Source: Asterochloris sp. CNOR1 (taxonomy: Eukaryota > Chlorophyta > Trebouxiophyceae > Trebouxiales > Trebouxiaceae). Taken from it: a stretch of 64,000 bases of DNA. The stretch spans positions 2,604,001 through 2,668,000 of the forward strand of contig OZ017750.1 of the NCBI GenBank assembly GCA_963969365.1, read 5' to 3'. The translations under genes were made by a program, and so were the position numbers. The notes below the pieces were generated by a model, which saw only the letters and a program-made list of their open reading frames with translations, was not told the origin of the DNA and ran no database searches. Of the stretch, positions 15,001 to 26,100 are shown piece by piece; positions within the stretch are counted from its first letter, which is position 1; each line of letters starts with the position of its first letter.

Positions 15001-17332
15001 TCCACCTGAGTAAGTCTTGGGGCTCAGCAGGAGCCACTGCTGGCTGCATCCTGTGTACAGGGCTGGCATGCAGTTGAAGCTTTACTGCGGGTGCCTGCAG
15101 ATATCTGGCTGACTGCTGGCGGAAGGGGCACGATACCAGCCTGGCCAAGGTGCTGGGCGTCTTCCAGGTATGCTGCAGGAACGCTTGCCTCCTCATTCTG
15201 GTTGCCAGCTGCTGGGACTGATTCAGGGTGACCTTTCTGGGAAGCGTCCTTAGGGAGGGAGCAAGAGGTCCAAGGCGCTGCTCAAGTGAGCTCAAGGCCC
15301 CATTCGTGCTGGGGTCATGCAGCCTCACAATGATCCGACCCCTGCAGCAGCAGCTGCTGCATGTCCAGCACACATGCACGGCCCTTCAGCCTGGGCTGCA
15401 CGCCACCTCTTCTGGTGTCATGCAGCCCCACATGGGTGCCTCCCCTCCATGAACCCTGCGGTGCCAGCAAGTGGGCGGCCTGCACCATGTGATCGCCCGA
15501 CCTCCTTTGTGCTGCCAGCATACATGCAGTGCGACAGGCAGCCGGCCCCACATGCCCACGCTGTCTCACATCTGCGGCCCAGCAGCCATGTCACACAGCT
15601 CACCTTGCCAGGGCCTGGCAGGCAAGCCCGGTCCCCCGGTGCAGGCACCAAGCAGGCCCCTTCTGAGTACTTGCAAGGCCACCAAGCGTGCTCAGGCCCA
15701 TTCCAAAGCCTCCCACACCTGCCAACACCATTCTCATGCCGTTCCCCTGCAGGTGACCATCAAGCATTTCCATGCCCACCAGAGCGGGCTCCCCCTGGCC
15801 AAGGATGGCACAATGGACATCCTCATCATAGAAAACATCTTTTACGGGCAGGATGTCCCTCGCATCTATGACCTGAAGGGCTCTGAGCGCAGCCGCTGGT
15901 CTGAGGAGGACCCCTCTGTGGCCGGCAGCGTGCTCATGGATGCCAACTTGAGGGAGAGTAATTTGACCGCTCCCTTGTTGGTAAGGGCTTGTCCACATTG
16001 GCTGGAGACAGGGCTTGTCCACATTGGCAGGCTTTGCGTGGTGCTCGTCTGCTGACTGGCAGCACAAGTTGAGGAGGGCCAGTTGCCTGTGAATCATGGG
16101 TGGGTGCTGGCAGCATGCTTATGAATGCCCACTTGAGGGACAGCAACCTGACGCCTCCTGGTCTGGTGGGTGTGCATAGCAGGAAGGAGCATGCTCATGG
16201 ATGCCCACTTCAGGAGAGCAATTTTTACAGCTCCTGGTCTGGTTAGTGTGGGTACCAGGCAGCCTGTATGTGATGGGTGGCTGAGACACCCTTGGCTTCT
16301 GGGCAGCATGCTCATGGATGCCGATCTGTGTATGAGCAAGCCGACAACTACCCAGCGGGTGAGTTCAGTCAGACTAGTCCTGGCAGTGTTGGCATGGCAG
16401 GTGGGTGCCAGCCACATGCCCTCATGCAGCTGCCTGCAAGTGGCTGTGCCTCCTGGTCTGTGTGTTGTGCACCCACTTGTGGTCTGCGTGTATGGCTAGG
16501 TGTGCAAAACCTGGGGCCTGGCAGAAAGTGGGACAGCAGGGTTGTGTGCACAGATCTGCAGCCCCCAGCACCCTGCTCGCTCGTGGAGCCGCCCAACCCC
16601 ACTCCCCGCTTGTGGACCACGCCCTCCCCCCGGGGAATAGCCCCAGGGTTTGGGGACCTGCAGCCTGCTTGCAGAGTGTCTTGCTGCCTGTGCAGCGGGC
16701 AAGGTCAAGGCGCAATCTTTGGCTTCCAACTGCCTGGCCCCACCGCTCTGCGTGCAGGTGGAGCAAATGGCCCATGCGCGCCTGCAAGCCGCGCTGTGGC
16801 GGGACACGGCCTTCCTGGCCAGCCTGGGTGTGATGGACTACAGCCTGCTGGTTGGGGTGGACCGGAAGAACCACGTGTTGGTGGCTGGCATCATTGACTT
16901 TGTTCGACAGGTGGGCTGGGGTGGTGCCTACTGTGGCCACGCCTTCTGCTGCGAAGTGGTTGTCGATTGCCAGGAAATGCATCCACCACTGCTCAGGTGC
17001 CTGCTGACTGGCATGAATGCAGCTCAGGCACTCCAAAGTGCTGCAAGGCTGGCGCAGGTGTTTCCTTGTTTTATTCTCTCCTCAACAGCCTCCTCCGTCA
17101 ATGTGACCACTCAACCCCAGCATGCTGCTGCCTACAGTACACCTGGGACAAGCAGCTAGAAACGTGGGTTAAGTCCTCAGTGATGCTTGGGGGCGGGGCT
17201 GGCAAGGAGCCCACAGTCATCTCCCCCAAGCAGTACTGCCGCCGCTTCAGAGCAGCCATGACGTCCTATTTCATTTGTGTGCCGTCCTCTGAGGCGGCGC
17301 CCTCGCCGCTGCATCCAGATGCGATGATGTGA
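1..17332 (+). CDS. FAB1: FAB1/PIKfyve-type 1-phosphatidylinositol-3-phosphate 5-kinase (5' end outside window), many exons
   Basis: The enzyme phosphorylates PI3P to PI(3,5)P2 on endosome/vacuole membranes. Seen in order: a Cpn60/TCP1-like domain (exons about 89-406, 813-1005 with HKLSSFDTLLQQ, 1289-1467 with DVLLVEKSVARFAQE and CTGAQ, about 2288-2420 with GCTVLLKGAG, 3145-3340); the FAB1 cysteine-containing region (about 5390-5585 GLMCEPP; 5885-6018 ITLSVTRLPRDRELPG; 6250-6412; 6788-6920; 7762-8057 with ITRLRRSLAV); a long disordered Gln/Ser/Pro-rich stretch (about 8300-13850) containing the conserved block LLPPGVDDTIVPVFDDEPTS (about 12120-12180); then the type III PIP kinase domain (14489-17332) with YVVKQLLKSEK, IYDLKGSERSRW, VMDYSLLVG, GIIDFVRQ, YTWDKQLETWVK and the stop after DAMM. 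All family hallmarks are present, so it looks functional. A FYVE domain, if any, would lie upstream. Exons are joined by inference, and a split into two genes inside the disordered part cannot be excluded. Confidence 0.93.
15924..15980 (+). repeat. 57-nt exon unit, copy 1 (3' end of a FAB1 kinase exon)
   Basis: This is the last 57 nt of the exon holding DLKGSERSRW. It encodes GSVLMDANLRESNLTAPLL and is followed directly by the donor GTAAGG. It corresponds to the VLLDxNLL segment of plant FAB1 kinases. Confidence 0.85.
16109..16165 (+). repeat. 57-nt exon unit, copy 2
   Basis: It aligns without gaps to copy 1, is open in the same frame (GSMLMNAHLRDSNLTPPGL) and is followed by GTGGGT at the position of the copy 1 donor. 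A CAG sits five bases inside its 5' edge. Confidence 0.8.
16185..16241 (+). repeat. 57-nt exon unit, copy 3
   Basis: It has the same length and open frame (ends MLMDAHFRRAIFTAPGL). Compensating one-base indels relative to copy 1 change the middle residues. It is followed by GTTAGT. Confidence 0.75.
16302..16358 (+). repeat. 57-nt exon unit, copy 4
   Basis: The first half matches the other copies (GSMLMDADL) and the second half has diverged (CMSKPTTTQR). It is still open and is followed by a strong donor, GTGAGT. A short tail-only fragment (CCTCCTGGTCTG) recurs at about 16448-16460. Confidence 0.75.
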
Positions 17333-17781
17333 AGCAATCTTCAGCATCATCTGACCCCCGTTATTATTCTCAGCTGCCCCTGCCTTGGCTTGCAAAACTT
17401 CTGGATTGTTCTGCATGCCATCTCAATTTTGCCTAATCTGCTTGCATGTCGCATGCTGCCCTGATGCATCTCATTGGACATTTCTCAGTAGTGCACAAGC
17501 TTGTCCATTGATCATACATGAATTTGTCAATTTCATTCAGAAGGCACAAGTTGAGCGTTCCTCCTGCTGAGAAATGGTCTCCATGCGGTCCTCATTTCCC
17601 ATGGCCTGGCCCTGTGCTTGTAATGTGCATCTGCCACAAGATTGCTGACTTTCCATGCAGCTGGTTGTAAGCCCTACTCTGCAGAAGCAGGGAGGCACAG
17701 CACTTGTCAGGTAATGTGCAGCCTGCCAGTATGCAACGCCATTTCACACCCACCTTTTGCTTGTACCCCAGGACAGATGCA

Positions 17782-18021
17782 ATGTCTGCCACCAGCCTGT
17801 CAGTGCCTGCCTCTGAAAGCTTCGAACGAAGTGTTACCCTCCAGCTTGTCTGGCTTGTCCAGGCCTCTGCTGTGCAGGAACTCAAGAGAGTGAATGCTGA
17901 ATTGGTGCAGCCACTGCAACATGTCCTGCAAAGATACCACCTGAATGGTGGGTACTGGAGGCAGCAAATGTCAGAGCAGCTCAACGTACTCTACACAGCA
18001 GTGACTCCAAAGATGACATAG
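17782..18021 (+). CDS. Unrecognised small open frame downstream of FAB1
   Basis: An open frame of about 79 codons begins MSATSLSVPASESF and ends with TAG after VTPKMT. Its second half, ELKRVNAELVQPLQHVLQ..., has the heptad-like spacing of a short helix and lies just after a good acceptor (CTGTGCAG at about 17879), so this may be only the last exon of a small gene starting nearer 17400. Codon use is less GC-rich than in the neighbouring exons. I recognise no family. It could be a UTR-derived frame of FAB1, and a TGTAA motif at about 17615 could mark the FAB1 polyadenylation site upstream of it. Confidence 0.3.
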   Translation: MSATSLSVPASESFERSVTLQLVWLVQASAVQELKRVNAELVQPLQHVLQRYHLNGGYWRQQMSEQLNVLYTAVTPKMT

Positions 18022-18095
18022 CAATGGCTTGATGCCATAAGGAGGATGCGTTGAGATTAGCACTGTACATGTAGGCACAGGCAAAGCTGCACATG

Positions 18096-19831
18096 TCATT
18101 CTCTGCATCTTGGACATGTGTGCTCAGGCGAGCACAGATGGCATGAGGCTGCCACACCTGGCCTAGATGCTACTCTACAGGCGCCCCACTGCCCCAGCTT
18201 AGCCTGAGGACTCCACTGCTGGGGACATGGCTGGCTTCTGTGGCCCGTGCACTCTGGCATCAGCATGGGTGCTGCACGTTGTCTTGAGTACTGCTCATAT
18301 GAATAAGCGATGCCCAGAAGGGTGCCCTCCTCCCAGGGCCTTGCCAAGAGCTGCAGCCCAAAAGGCAGCAACTGGGCAGTGTAGCCCATCGGCACTGTGA
18401 TAGCAGGGTGTACCAGTGTGGGGGGCAATGTCTGCACAAGCAGCAGCACAGTTGCCTCAGCGTGCAGCTCAGCTAGTTCAGCTGTATCGCACTAGAGCAC
18501 AGCCAAGTACCAGCTCTGTACAAACCAGAGCAGCAGTACTGAGTGAGAAGAACTAGTTCACGCTGCACAGCGTGAATTAGAGCAAGCTTGCCTGGGCTGT
18601 TGTTTCCATCTGGCAGGCTGGAAGCTCCCAGCAGGCGTGGGGGAAAGCTCCAGGTCGGGTAGACAATCACATCAACACCTGTGTTGTCCATCGACTGCAC
18701 AAGCCGCTGCAGGCACAGCACCAGCCGCCCTTCAGGGTGTCAGGCTATCTCATGCAACACCCCAGCATATTTACTTGCGGCCACATGCCCAGCAACAGCA
18801 GCTCCAGGGTTGCCGCTCGCCATGCAGCCTGCCGCGCCCAAGCGAGGTACACATGGTCACACGCAGGCTGGGCTGAGGGCACCCCACCCTTGCTCTGAGG
18901 AGAGGGGTGCCCACCTTCGAGTGCAGCTGCCCCAGTGCCGGCCAAAACACCCAGCACAACGCCAGAGTCAAGCACCTGCGTAGCCTGCCAGATGGCCCTC
19001 ACCTGCAGGACTCCCTGCGGCAGGCATCCTGCTGCACACTGCCACAGCCACACAGAGTACTGGGGTTTGCCGCTGCAGCTGCTGGGGAAGCGCTGGTGGC
19101 TTTGTACGGCGCCTGGAGGCAGTCAGCATGTCTGTAGAGATGCTTGGGTGGTAGGCCACCGCTGCCACAGTTTCCTGCATAGGCAGGTGGGCAGCACTCT
19201 CAGGGATGAGGGGTCCAGGACGATGGCTGTCACAGGGTCAGGGTCTGACAGGCAGAACCGTGTTCATGCAGCCCACTGCTGCAGCTTGCGGGCATGCAGG
19301 GTGGGATGCCCCTGCAGCCAGGGGGCGATGCTGTGTCATTGCCTTTTATCGCGGAGCAGGCAGCACCAGCACACTCATGCCATTCTGTGCAGCAGCCTCT
19401 CAGGGCGCTCCAAAGATGCCCAGCCCCATCCTCAGGCTGATGTGGAGAGCAGGCTCCACGCTGCAGTTCGGTGCCGCAGCCCCGAGGGGGAGGCACACAG
19501 CTTGACGGTACAGTTGCATGCAGTCCACCTCATGCAGTGCATCCACACAACAGCTCCACCTTGAGGGTGGCTATGTGCTTCTGCATGCAGTGCGTGCTGC
19601 ACAGCAGCCTTGAAGGGCTGTGGTGGCCAGACTGGGGCTGCAGCTGCGTGCTGCACATCAGCTCTGCAGCAGAGTGCGCTGCATAGCCTTTACAGGCTCT
19701 CACCTTCAGGCTCCTGAACTGCAGCGACACATTACTGGCCTGAAGGTAATTGGCCAGATCATGGCGCAAGGCACCCATGCAACTCCACAGGTCAGCCCAG
19801 ACCCCACCAACGTTCCAGAAGCTGCAGGCAC
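18096..19831 (-). CDS. Amidase-signature enzyme, C-terminal half only recognisable
   Basis: Amidase-signature enzymes hydrolyse amide bonds with a Ser-Ser-Lys triad. Recognisable here are C-terminal blocks: the exon starting at about 18715 with GVDVIVYPTW, PPRLLG and PDGNNSP, and the last exon with HPAITVPMGY, LPFGLQLLARPWEE and GIAYSYEQYSR, ending at 18096. A tentative upstream exon (about 19702-19831) reads MGALRHDLANYLQASNVSL, like the segment that precedes the C-terminal third in plant and bacterial amidases. I could not find the Gly/Ser-rich catalytic block or the catalytic lysine between here and the next gene at 20367, so the protein is either N-terminally truncated or has short exons I failed to resolve. 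Confidence 0.6.
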
Positions 19832-20366
19832 AATGTGGAGGTGACCTTTAAATGGCCTCCTGTCAGAAGCAGAACACATCTGTAGCAAATCAAAGAGGAG
19901 GATACAGGTTAGATGGCCGCAATCGGCCAGTGATCTCTAGATGCCAGCCTGCTGCCAGCCTGAGGCACGCCTGCCCTGCACGCACCCATAGTTGGGCCCC
20001 TGCACAGACATCTACCAATTAATTCGGCCCTGTGCCACCTGAAGTAAGGCCCTATTCACACAAGTGCAAACCTGCCCATCTCTGTTGGCGTCCCAGTCCA
20101 GCCCCAGACTATTGCCCTTGATGGTCCAGTTACACACTAGCGTAACTGCCATGGCCTGCACCATGGCTGCAGCAGCAAGACAAGAGTGGTTAGTGCAGTC
20201 AAGCAGGCCTGCACCTTGATGCCACCAGCACGCAGACAGTGGCTCTCAGGACAGAGTAAAGTTGAGCGGCAGAAGGCACCATGTTTGAGCTGAAGCTGGT
20301 GGGCAGCCATGTATGCAGTAAAAATGCTGCAGGCTCAAGCCGGACTCCTGACTGCAGCGAGGAGGC

Positions 20367-21842
20367 TCAGCAGTTCACCGCAGCGGCCAAGTCTGTATTC
20401 AAGGGCCTCTCGTAGGTAGGCTCCAGCCTGTGGGGCAGCATGCACGTCAGGAAGTGGCGCTTGATGATGAAGTCAGCATCGAAGACAGCAATGACGTCTG
20501 AAGAGGAGCGCTTTAATGCATAGTTGAGGTTGCCAGCCTTGCCATCGCTGCCGGTGGGACACTGCAGGTACTTGCACGTGGCGCCGCTGCTGAAGTTGAG
20601 GGTCTGCAAGGCAGGGGAGCAAGGCCACAGAGGTGGGCACCACAAACAAGGCCATGTCTGTGTGTGCCAGAGTTAGTGTAGGCAGCCAATGCCACCACAG
20701 AGACAGCTGCAAAGCAACAGCTGCAGGCATGTAGCGAGCAGGCTTTCGCAAGCCTGCCGCACCTTGACATGCTCCTGCACAGACTCCTCGCGGCCGTCAT
20801 CTAGCACCCAGACAGTGAGTTTGCCAGGAGGGTAGTCCAGGTCCAGGGCTGACTGCACCACTGGGCCGTACATGCTCCAGGGGCTCCTTGTAGCGGGGCA
20901 GGAAGATGTCAACCTGTAGATGAGGACCAGGGAACATCAGAGCATAACATCTACTTGAATTAATCGGCGGCTGCTGCTGGCGGCTGCTGCAGGCAAGAGG
21001 TGCCGGTCATGAGAGCTGTTGTACCAAATGGTACGTACCATGAAATGCAGAGGCACTGTGGATCTTTGTCATGCAACTGTCAATGGTGTGGGCCGGGCAG
21101 AAGATTGGCAAGCATTTTGTCAGAGGCTGTGATATAGGCAGACGCACAGTATGATAATGCGAAGTCCACTGAATAAGCCCAGGATGCGTGTATTGGATAG
21201 TATTTGCCATTAGGCACTGGGAGTGGTACAGGCACTGGTGCCAAGGCCAGAGGCAGCTCACCGAGGGGTAGGCAGCCTCGTCCATGAAGTCAGACAGGCT
21301 CCAATCCTTGGGCTCCTCCTTGTGGAACATGATCCACACAAGGAAGGAGGAGGTGGCCAGGTAGCTGACAATCTCAATGAGCAGGCGGGGCACCAGCAGC
21401 AGCGCTACCTGGGCTGCCTTGTTGTGGTTGCTCTGGAAGCCCCACAGCAGGAAGGCTGCAGGTCAACCAGGGGTTGGTGGTTGAAAAGGTGGCATGCATG
21501 AAGGGCATGGTGACGGTACAGGCATGGCTGCCTTGATCAATGTGAAGATGGCAAGAAGGGGTACTACTTGACACTCACACGCAAAGCCACTGTGGCTGGC
21601 TGGTCTGGAGGCGTTGGCAATACTCCCTCCCACTTGGAAAAAGGGTCTGCAGGCAGTTGGCACCGAACTTGAGCTTGGAGTCCTCTGAGGCTGCATGAGC
21701 TGCGCGGCTCCAAGGTTCAGCCCAAGCTCCAGCATGATGCTGAAGCTTACTCACCCAAGCTGTAAAGATCAGCCACAACACCCTGGCATGCCTCCTGATG
21801 CGCTTGCTCTCCTTCAAAGCCTCCCGCGCTGATCCCTGCAGA
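20367..21842 (-). pseudogene. Cellulose-synthase-like GT2 glycosyltransferase, truncated and frameshifted
   Basis: Family 2 glycosyltransferases of this type polymerise beta-glucans at the membrane. Minus-strand exons give ALKESKRIRRHARVLWLIF (from 21842), a membrane segment VALLLVPRLLIEIVSYLATS and WSLSDFMDEAAYP (about 21455-21263), VDIFLPRYKEP (about 20914), LDYPPGKLTVWVLDDGRE (about 20853-20790) and KAGNLNYALKRSSSDVIAVF followed by DADF (about 20550-20475). The UDP-binding DDG and DAD aspartates are present. The VDIFLPRYKEP frame and the YGPVVQSALDLDYPP frame differ by one base near 20880-20890 with no intron between. The frame stops at 20367; the third aspartate (TED), QxxRW and the C-terminal membrane helices are not found. 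The start is uncertain and could lie a little upstream of 21842. Confidence 0.65.
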
Positions 21843-22309
21843 GGGAAGGGAGGGGTCCATTTGGAAGGCAGATATGGACGTGTGCACATCAACACTCTGA
21901 CTGGGTGCATATTGTGAGAGCCAGGCTGGCAGCCCTGTGATGGCATTAGGGAGAGGTTCCCCCAGCACAGTTGCAAATGTCACCCTGCAGGCCCTGGGGA
22001 GCTCTCCATGAGCAATGTGGATGCCTGCTGTCATGCTGTGGCACCTCTGAGAGGGCAGCAGGTGCAGGGACTATGCAGGAGAGGTGGTGCTGGGTGAGAA
22101 TGGCTGGCTCAGTCACATCAAACCAATACGTGTTGAAGGATGTAGGGCTCAGCATCTCTCAATATCCAGTGGAAGCAGTGAAAGGAAGATGGTCCACTTG
22201 GTACATCAGTAATTTCCACTTGATGTAAAGTGACCTAATGTCTGCACTGATATGCAGGCAATGGTATGTGGCAAGCAGCCAGTGCTTAGCTGACCTGTCT
22301 GCCAAGCTG

Positions 22310-23060
22310 CGGGCTTGCCAGCAACAACAAGGTCTCATATTGCGTGTTGGGCTGGCGCAGGCACTCATGAGGGAGACCTGCCAGAGGGCGCTGCACTGTC
22401 CGCATGCGCACTGGCATGCCAAAGCAAACTGGGCAGCCGCCCAGAGCCACCGTGACCTGCTGAGCTACTCAAGTACAGGACTAAAGTGGTGGGCCTATTC
22501 TATCTGCTGCCACCCTGAATGGGAGTGGTACTGCTTGGGAGGTCTATGACAGCTTGCAAAAGCTGAAGGGCAAAGCAGGAATTGATGGCATCCCATCAGG
22601 TCCCCTTGGCATGATGGAGTGCCCGGCGAGCTTTGGAGTGCCCGGCGAGCTTTGAACATTGGCCTGATTGCAGTTCAAAGAGATGTGACCAGGCAGCCCT
22701 GCACGACTACCGCCCCATCACAGCCATGCTGTCCAAGCTTCTCCTCGTTGTGTTGACGCAGACACTGGCAGACTGAACTCAGAAACAGCTCAGGGGGCCC
22801 ACACAAGCAGGCACGGTGGCAAATCTGGGCAGCTCAGGGCTATGAACACCATGATCAACTCAAAAGTGCAGATCATCAGCCAGGCGTGCCAGGGCCGCCA
22901 CCACAGCAACAGCAGTCGCTCAAGAGGTTCCACCCGTGTACAGTACCCTGAACGCTTTCAGGTTCGAATTGAGTGCATGCAATCTGCATGTGAGACTGGA
23001 AGGTCTCAAAACTCCACAACAAATCTCTTCGTGGTGCAGAGTCCACCTGCCTATGTCTCC
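22310..23060 (+). mobile_element. Decayed non-LTR retrotransposon (LINE) reverse-transcriptase fragment
   Basis: Frames broken by stops carry reverse-transcriptase hallmarks in order: LQKLKGKAGIDGIPSGPLG (about 22550-22605), like the K-x-G-x-DGIP block, then LHDYRPITAMLSKLLLVVL (about 22700-22755), like the YRPI block. The YxDD catalytic motif, an endonuclease and target-site duplications were not found. A 19-bp tandem duplication lies at about 22618-22656 between the two blocks. The element is clearly dead. Its outer limits are guesses. Confidence 0.55.
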
Positions 23061-23171
23061 ATAACGTGAAACAATATCAGGTGCCGAGCAAGACGCCTTG
23101 AGCATTGCTGATCAGGCACCTGCTCCTGCTGAGACCCCTTGCATCTCCTTCTGGTGAACAGCGTCCCAGCG

Positions 23172-26100
23172 ATGAGCAAGAAGGTAGTGATCATTGGCAG
23201 CAGTCATGCTGGGATAGGTGTGGCCCAGGCTCTTGGACCAGCAGCTAGTGTCCAGCTGATAGACAGGTGTGGCAGCTGGCCAAGCAGCTGTCTACTCATG
23301 TCACTGCCACTTGGTGGGAGATGATCGTCATGTAGCCAGACCAGGGCCTATGGCTTGCTAGTGGCTCAATTTCAAGGCCTTGACATTCTGCTCAGCAGAA
23401 GTTATAACACCTGATGACGTCATTGCTGCAATGAGCATGTCCTTTCACATGCGCCCCTTCATGTTGCAGGAAAGACTTCTTTGAGGTGACTTGGGCAGCT
23501 GTGAGGGCAGGCAGTGTGGACCCTAACCTGGCAGACTCTACGCTGGCCCCACATCAGGTGCGGGGACACCTGGCATTGCGTGTAGGGGCCAAGGTGTCCT
23601 GCTGCAGCACAGCGCTGAAGTGGATGTTGGCTGCAGCCCTGCCCAGACATAGCATGGGCCGCTGCATTTTGCAATTGCGTGGGTCCAGTGCCAGGCTGGC
23701 CCGCTACAGCCTGGCACTCTTGTTGCTGGTGCACAGGCGCCTCATAGCTGCAGCGCTGCCCAGCTTCACAAGGCCCAGCCTGCTGCTAATGCAAGCTGGG
23801 TCTCTGTTGGGCCCTGACTGCAGCCCTGTCCAGGCTTGGCATGCGACCTGTCAACTGCTCTCCTTGATTACAGCAACTCTCTGCCATGCAGGACATCCCT
23901 AACGTGGGTGGCAAGGTGATTGTGGGAGAGACCGTGGCCATCACTGAGCAAGCTGTCCAGCTCAAGGACGGGAGGGAGGTGCCGTACGACCACTTGGTGT
24001 TTGCTGTGGGGTCCTTAAATGGAGGCGCAGCTGGGAAAGGCTCGGACATCACCCTGCAGGACCGCAAAAACACTCTGAAGGTGGGTGTTGTCTGTGCTTG
24101 CCTAATGGAATGCCGTGCAGAAGGCTTGAGCTCAGCTCCAAGGCTGCAAGGCTGCCCTGCCGTCCATGCTGTCTGTTGCTGCACAGCCTGCAGGTGGCCT
24201 CCGGTGCTGTTCAGTTTTATCTGGTGACAGCACTCTGCAGATAACTGCTTCTGTGATAGCAAAACGTGCCCGATTTGCAGCCCGGCTGGTGCCATCACCC
24301 TGCAGGCATCCTGTGAGAAAGTGGAAGCTTCCAAGACTGTTTTGGTGGTTGGGGGCGGCCCCACAGGTGGGCTTCACATGCTGTATGCACCCCCAGCAGG
24401 CCAGCAGTTGCACCCTGCCTGTGTGCTGTGATGCTCAGGTGCTTTTCTTAGCATCAGCAACCAGCACTTGTAGGTTTGGCCCACAACCAGCCGCCGCATT
24501 GGCCCAGCAGGCCCTGAGCAGCTTTGGGTGCAGCCTCACTCTCTGTGCTGTGTGTGGTCAGGCGCTTCAGCAGGCCAATGCTAGCAGCGCTAGATTTAGA
24601 CTGCCACTGTATTGCACATGTTCAGTGGCCCAGCAGGACCTCGCAGTCAGCTCCAGTTGCAGCCTGACCCTGCCCTGCAAGGTGTGGAGGTTGCAGCAGA
24701 GATCATCACAGCTTACCCAGACAAGAAGGTCACTCTGGTGCATTCTGGTGCCTACCTGCTGGCCCCGAAAGGAGCAGCCTATGGGAAGAAAGCCTTCAAC
24801 TTCCTCACCAGCAAGGGCGTCAAGGTGTGCTGGCTCGCGCACGTCTTGCACAAGGCTGGTGCTACCAAATCATCAGAGCTGCTCGCCCTGCACAGCTTGA
24901 AGGCAACCACCATCAAGTTGCTGCATGTCCGTGCTCTGCATGGCATCATCACATGTGGCCCCCATGCTGGCTCCTGCTTGCCCTGCACAAATTATTGCAA
25001 CCAAGCTCTTCAGCTTTGAGGCAGCCTTGCTCCTGGTGTGCAGGTCATTCTCAATGACAGGGTGGAGAGCAGCGGTGGCACGGCTTACAACACAGTCAAG
25101 GGCCAGGAGCGGCTGCCAGCAGACCATGTTTTCTGGTGCAGCCTGCATGATCCTGCAAGTGCCTGTGTCAGCCTTGTCTGTACAGCTGTCAACCTCAACC
25201 TGCCTGGAAGGGTCTGCCCACTGCTGCTCTGTCGTCCTGCTGGGCAGCATCGCCTGCCGCCTGCCATGGCCTGCTGTGTAGCATGACCCGCTCAGCTGAC
25301 TGGCCTGCTGGGGTACCTGTCCCTGCAGATGTGCTGCAGTGCACCCGGAGCATTTGATACTATCCTTCTTCTTTCAGGTGCACAGGCAACCAGTTGGCCA
25401 CTGGCTGGATCAAGGCTGCACACCCAGAGATTCTGAATGAGCAGGGGCTGATCAAGGCATGTGCTGGCTGCACTGACCAGGGCACTCACCCCAACCTGCC
25501 ACATTGACAATGGTGCCTGCCTCTCAGCCTTTGCAGCATTGGCCATGCCACTGCACCGCTTTAGACATGCAGGGAAGCTGGACACAAATGCATTGCAGGT
25601 GGAGGGCAACCTGCGGGTCAAGGGCCACTCCAATTGGTAGGCTGCTGCACATCTGGCAAAGCCAGAGGCGTGGCATCTTGCTGACCTCTGCTGCTGTGAC
25701 ATATTCCACTGCCTGCACCTTACCGAGACTGGCCTGCTCACCCCTGTCACATCGCCTCCATCTGAGCTGCACAGCACGCTGGTCTGACTCCTGCTGAGTG
25801 TGAAACCCTGCTCAACCTAACGTGAAGTGTGCACTGTGGAGTGTCACCATGAGGATCTTGCTCGGTGCAGACATGCTCAGCACGTGAACGTCTGCCTGCA
25901 GGTGGGCCGTCGGGGACTGCAACGACGTCAAGGAGGTCAAGCAGGGCTACCTGGCCTCGGAGCAGGGCAAGGTCATGGGCAAAAACTTGAGGACCCTCCT
26001 AGAGAAGGGAGACACTGAGGGCTTAGTTGCCTACAAGCCATTCAATGGAATGGATGTGAGTCAGCGCAGACATGCGTCTCCCTGCATCTATGCTGACTCT

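Noticed and set aside
22890-22990. Possible tRNA, from the T-loop-like GGTTCGAATTG
   Set aside because: No paired acceptor stem, D-arm or anticodon arm can be folded at the right distances; it lies in the retrotransposon relic.
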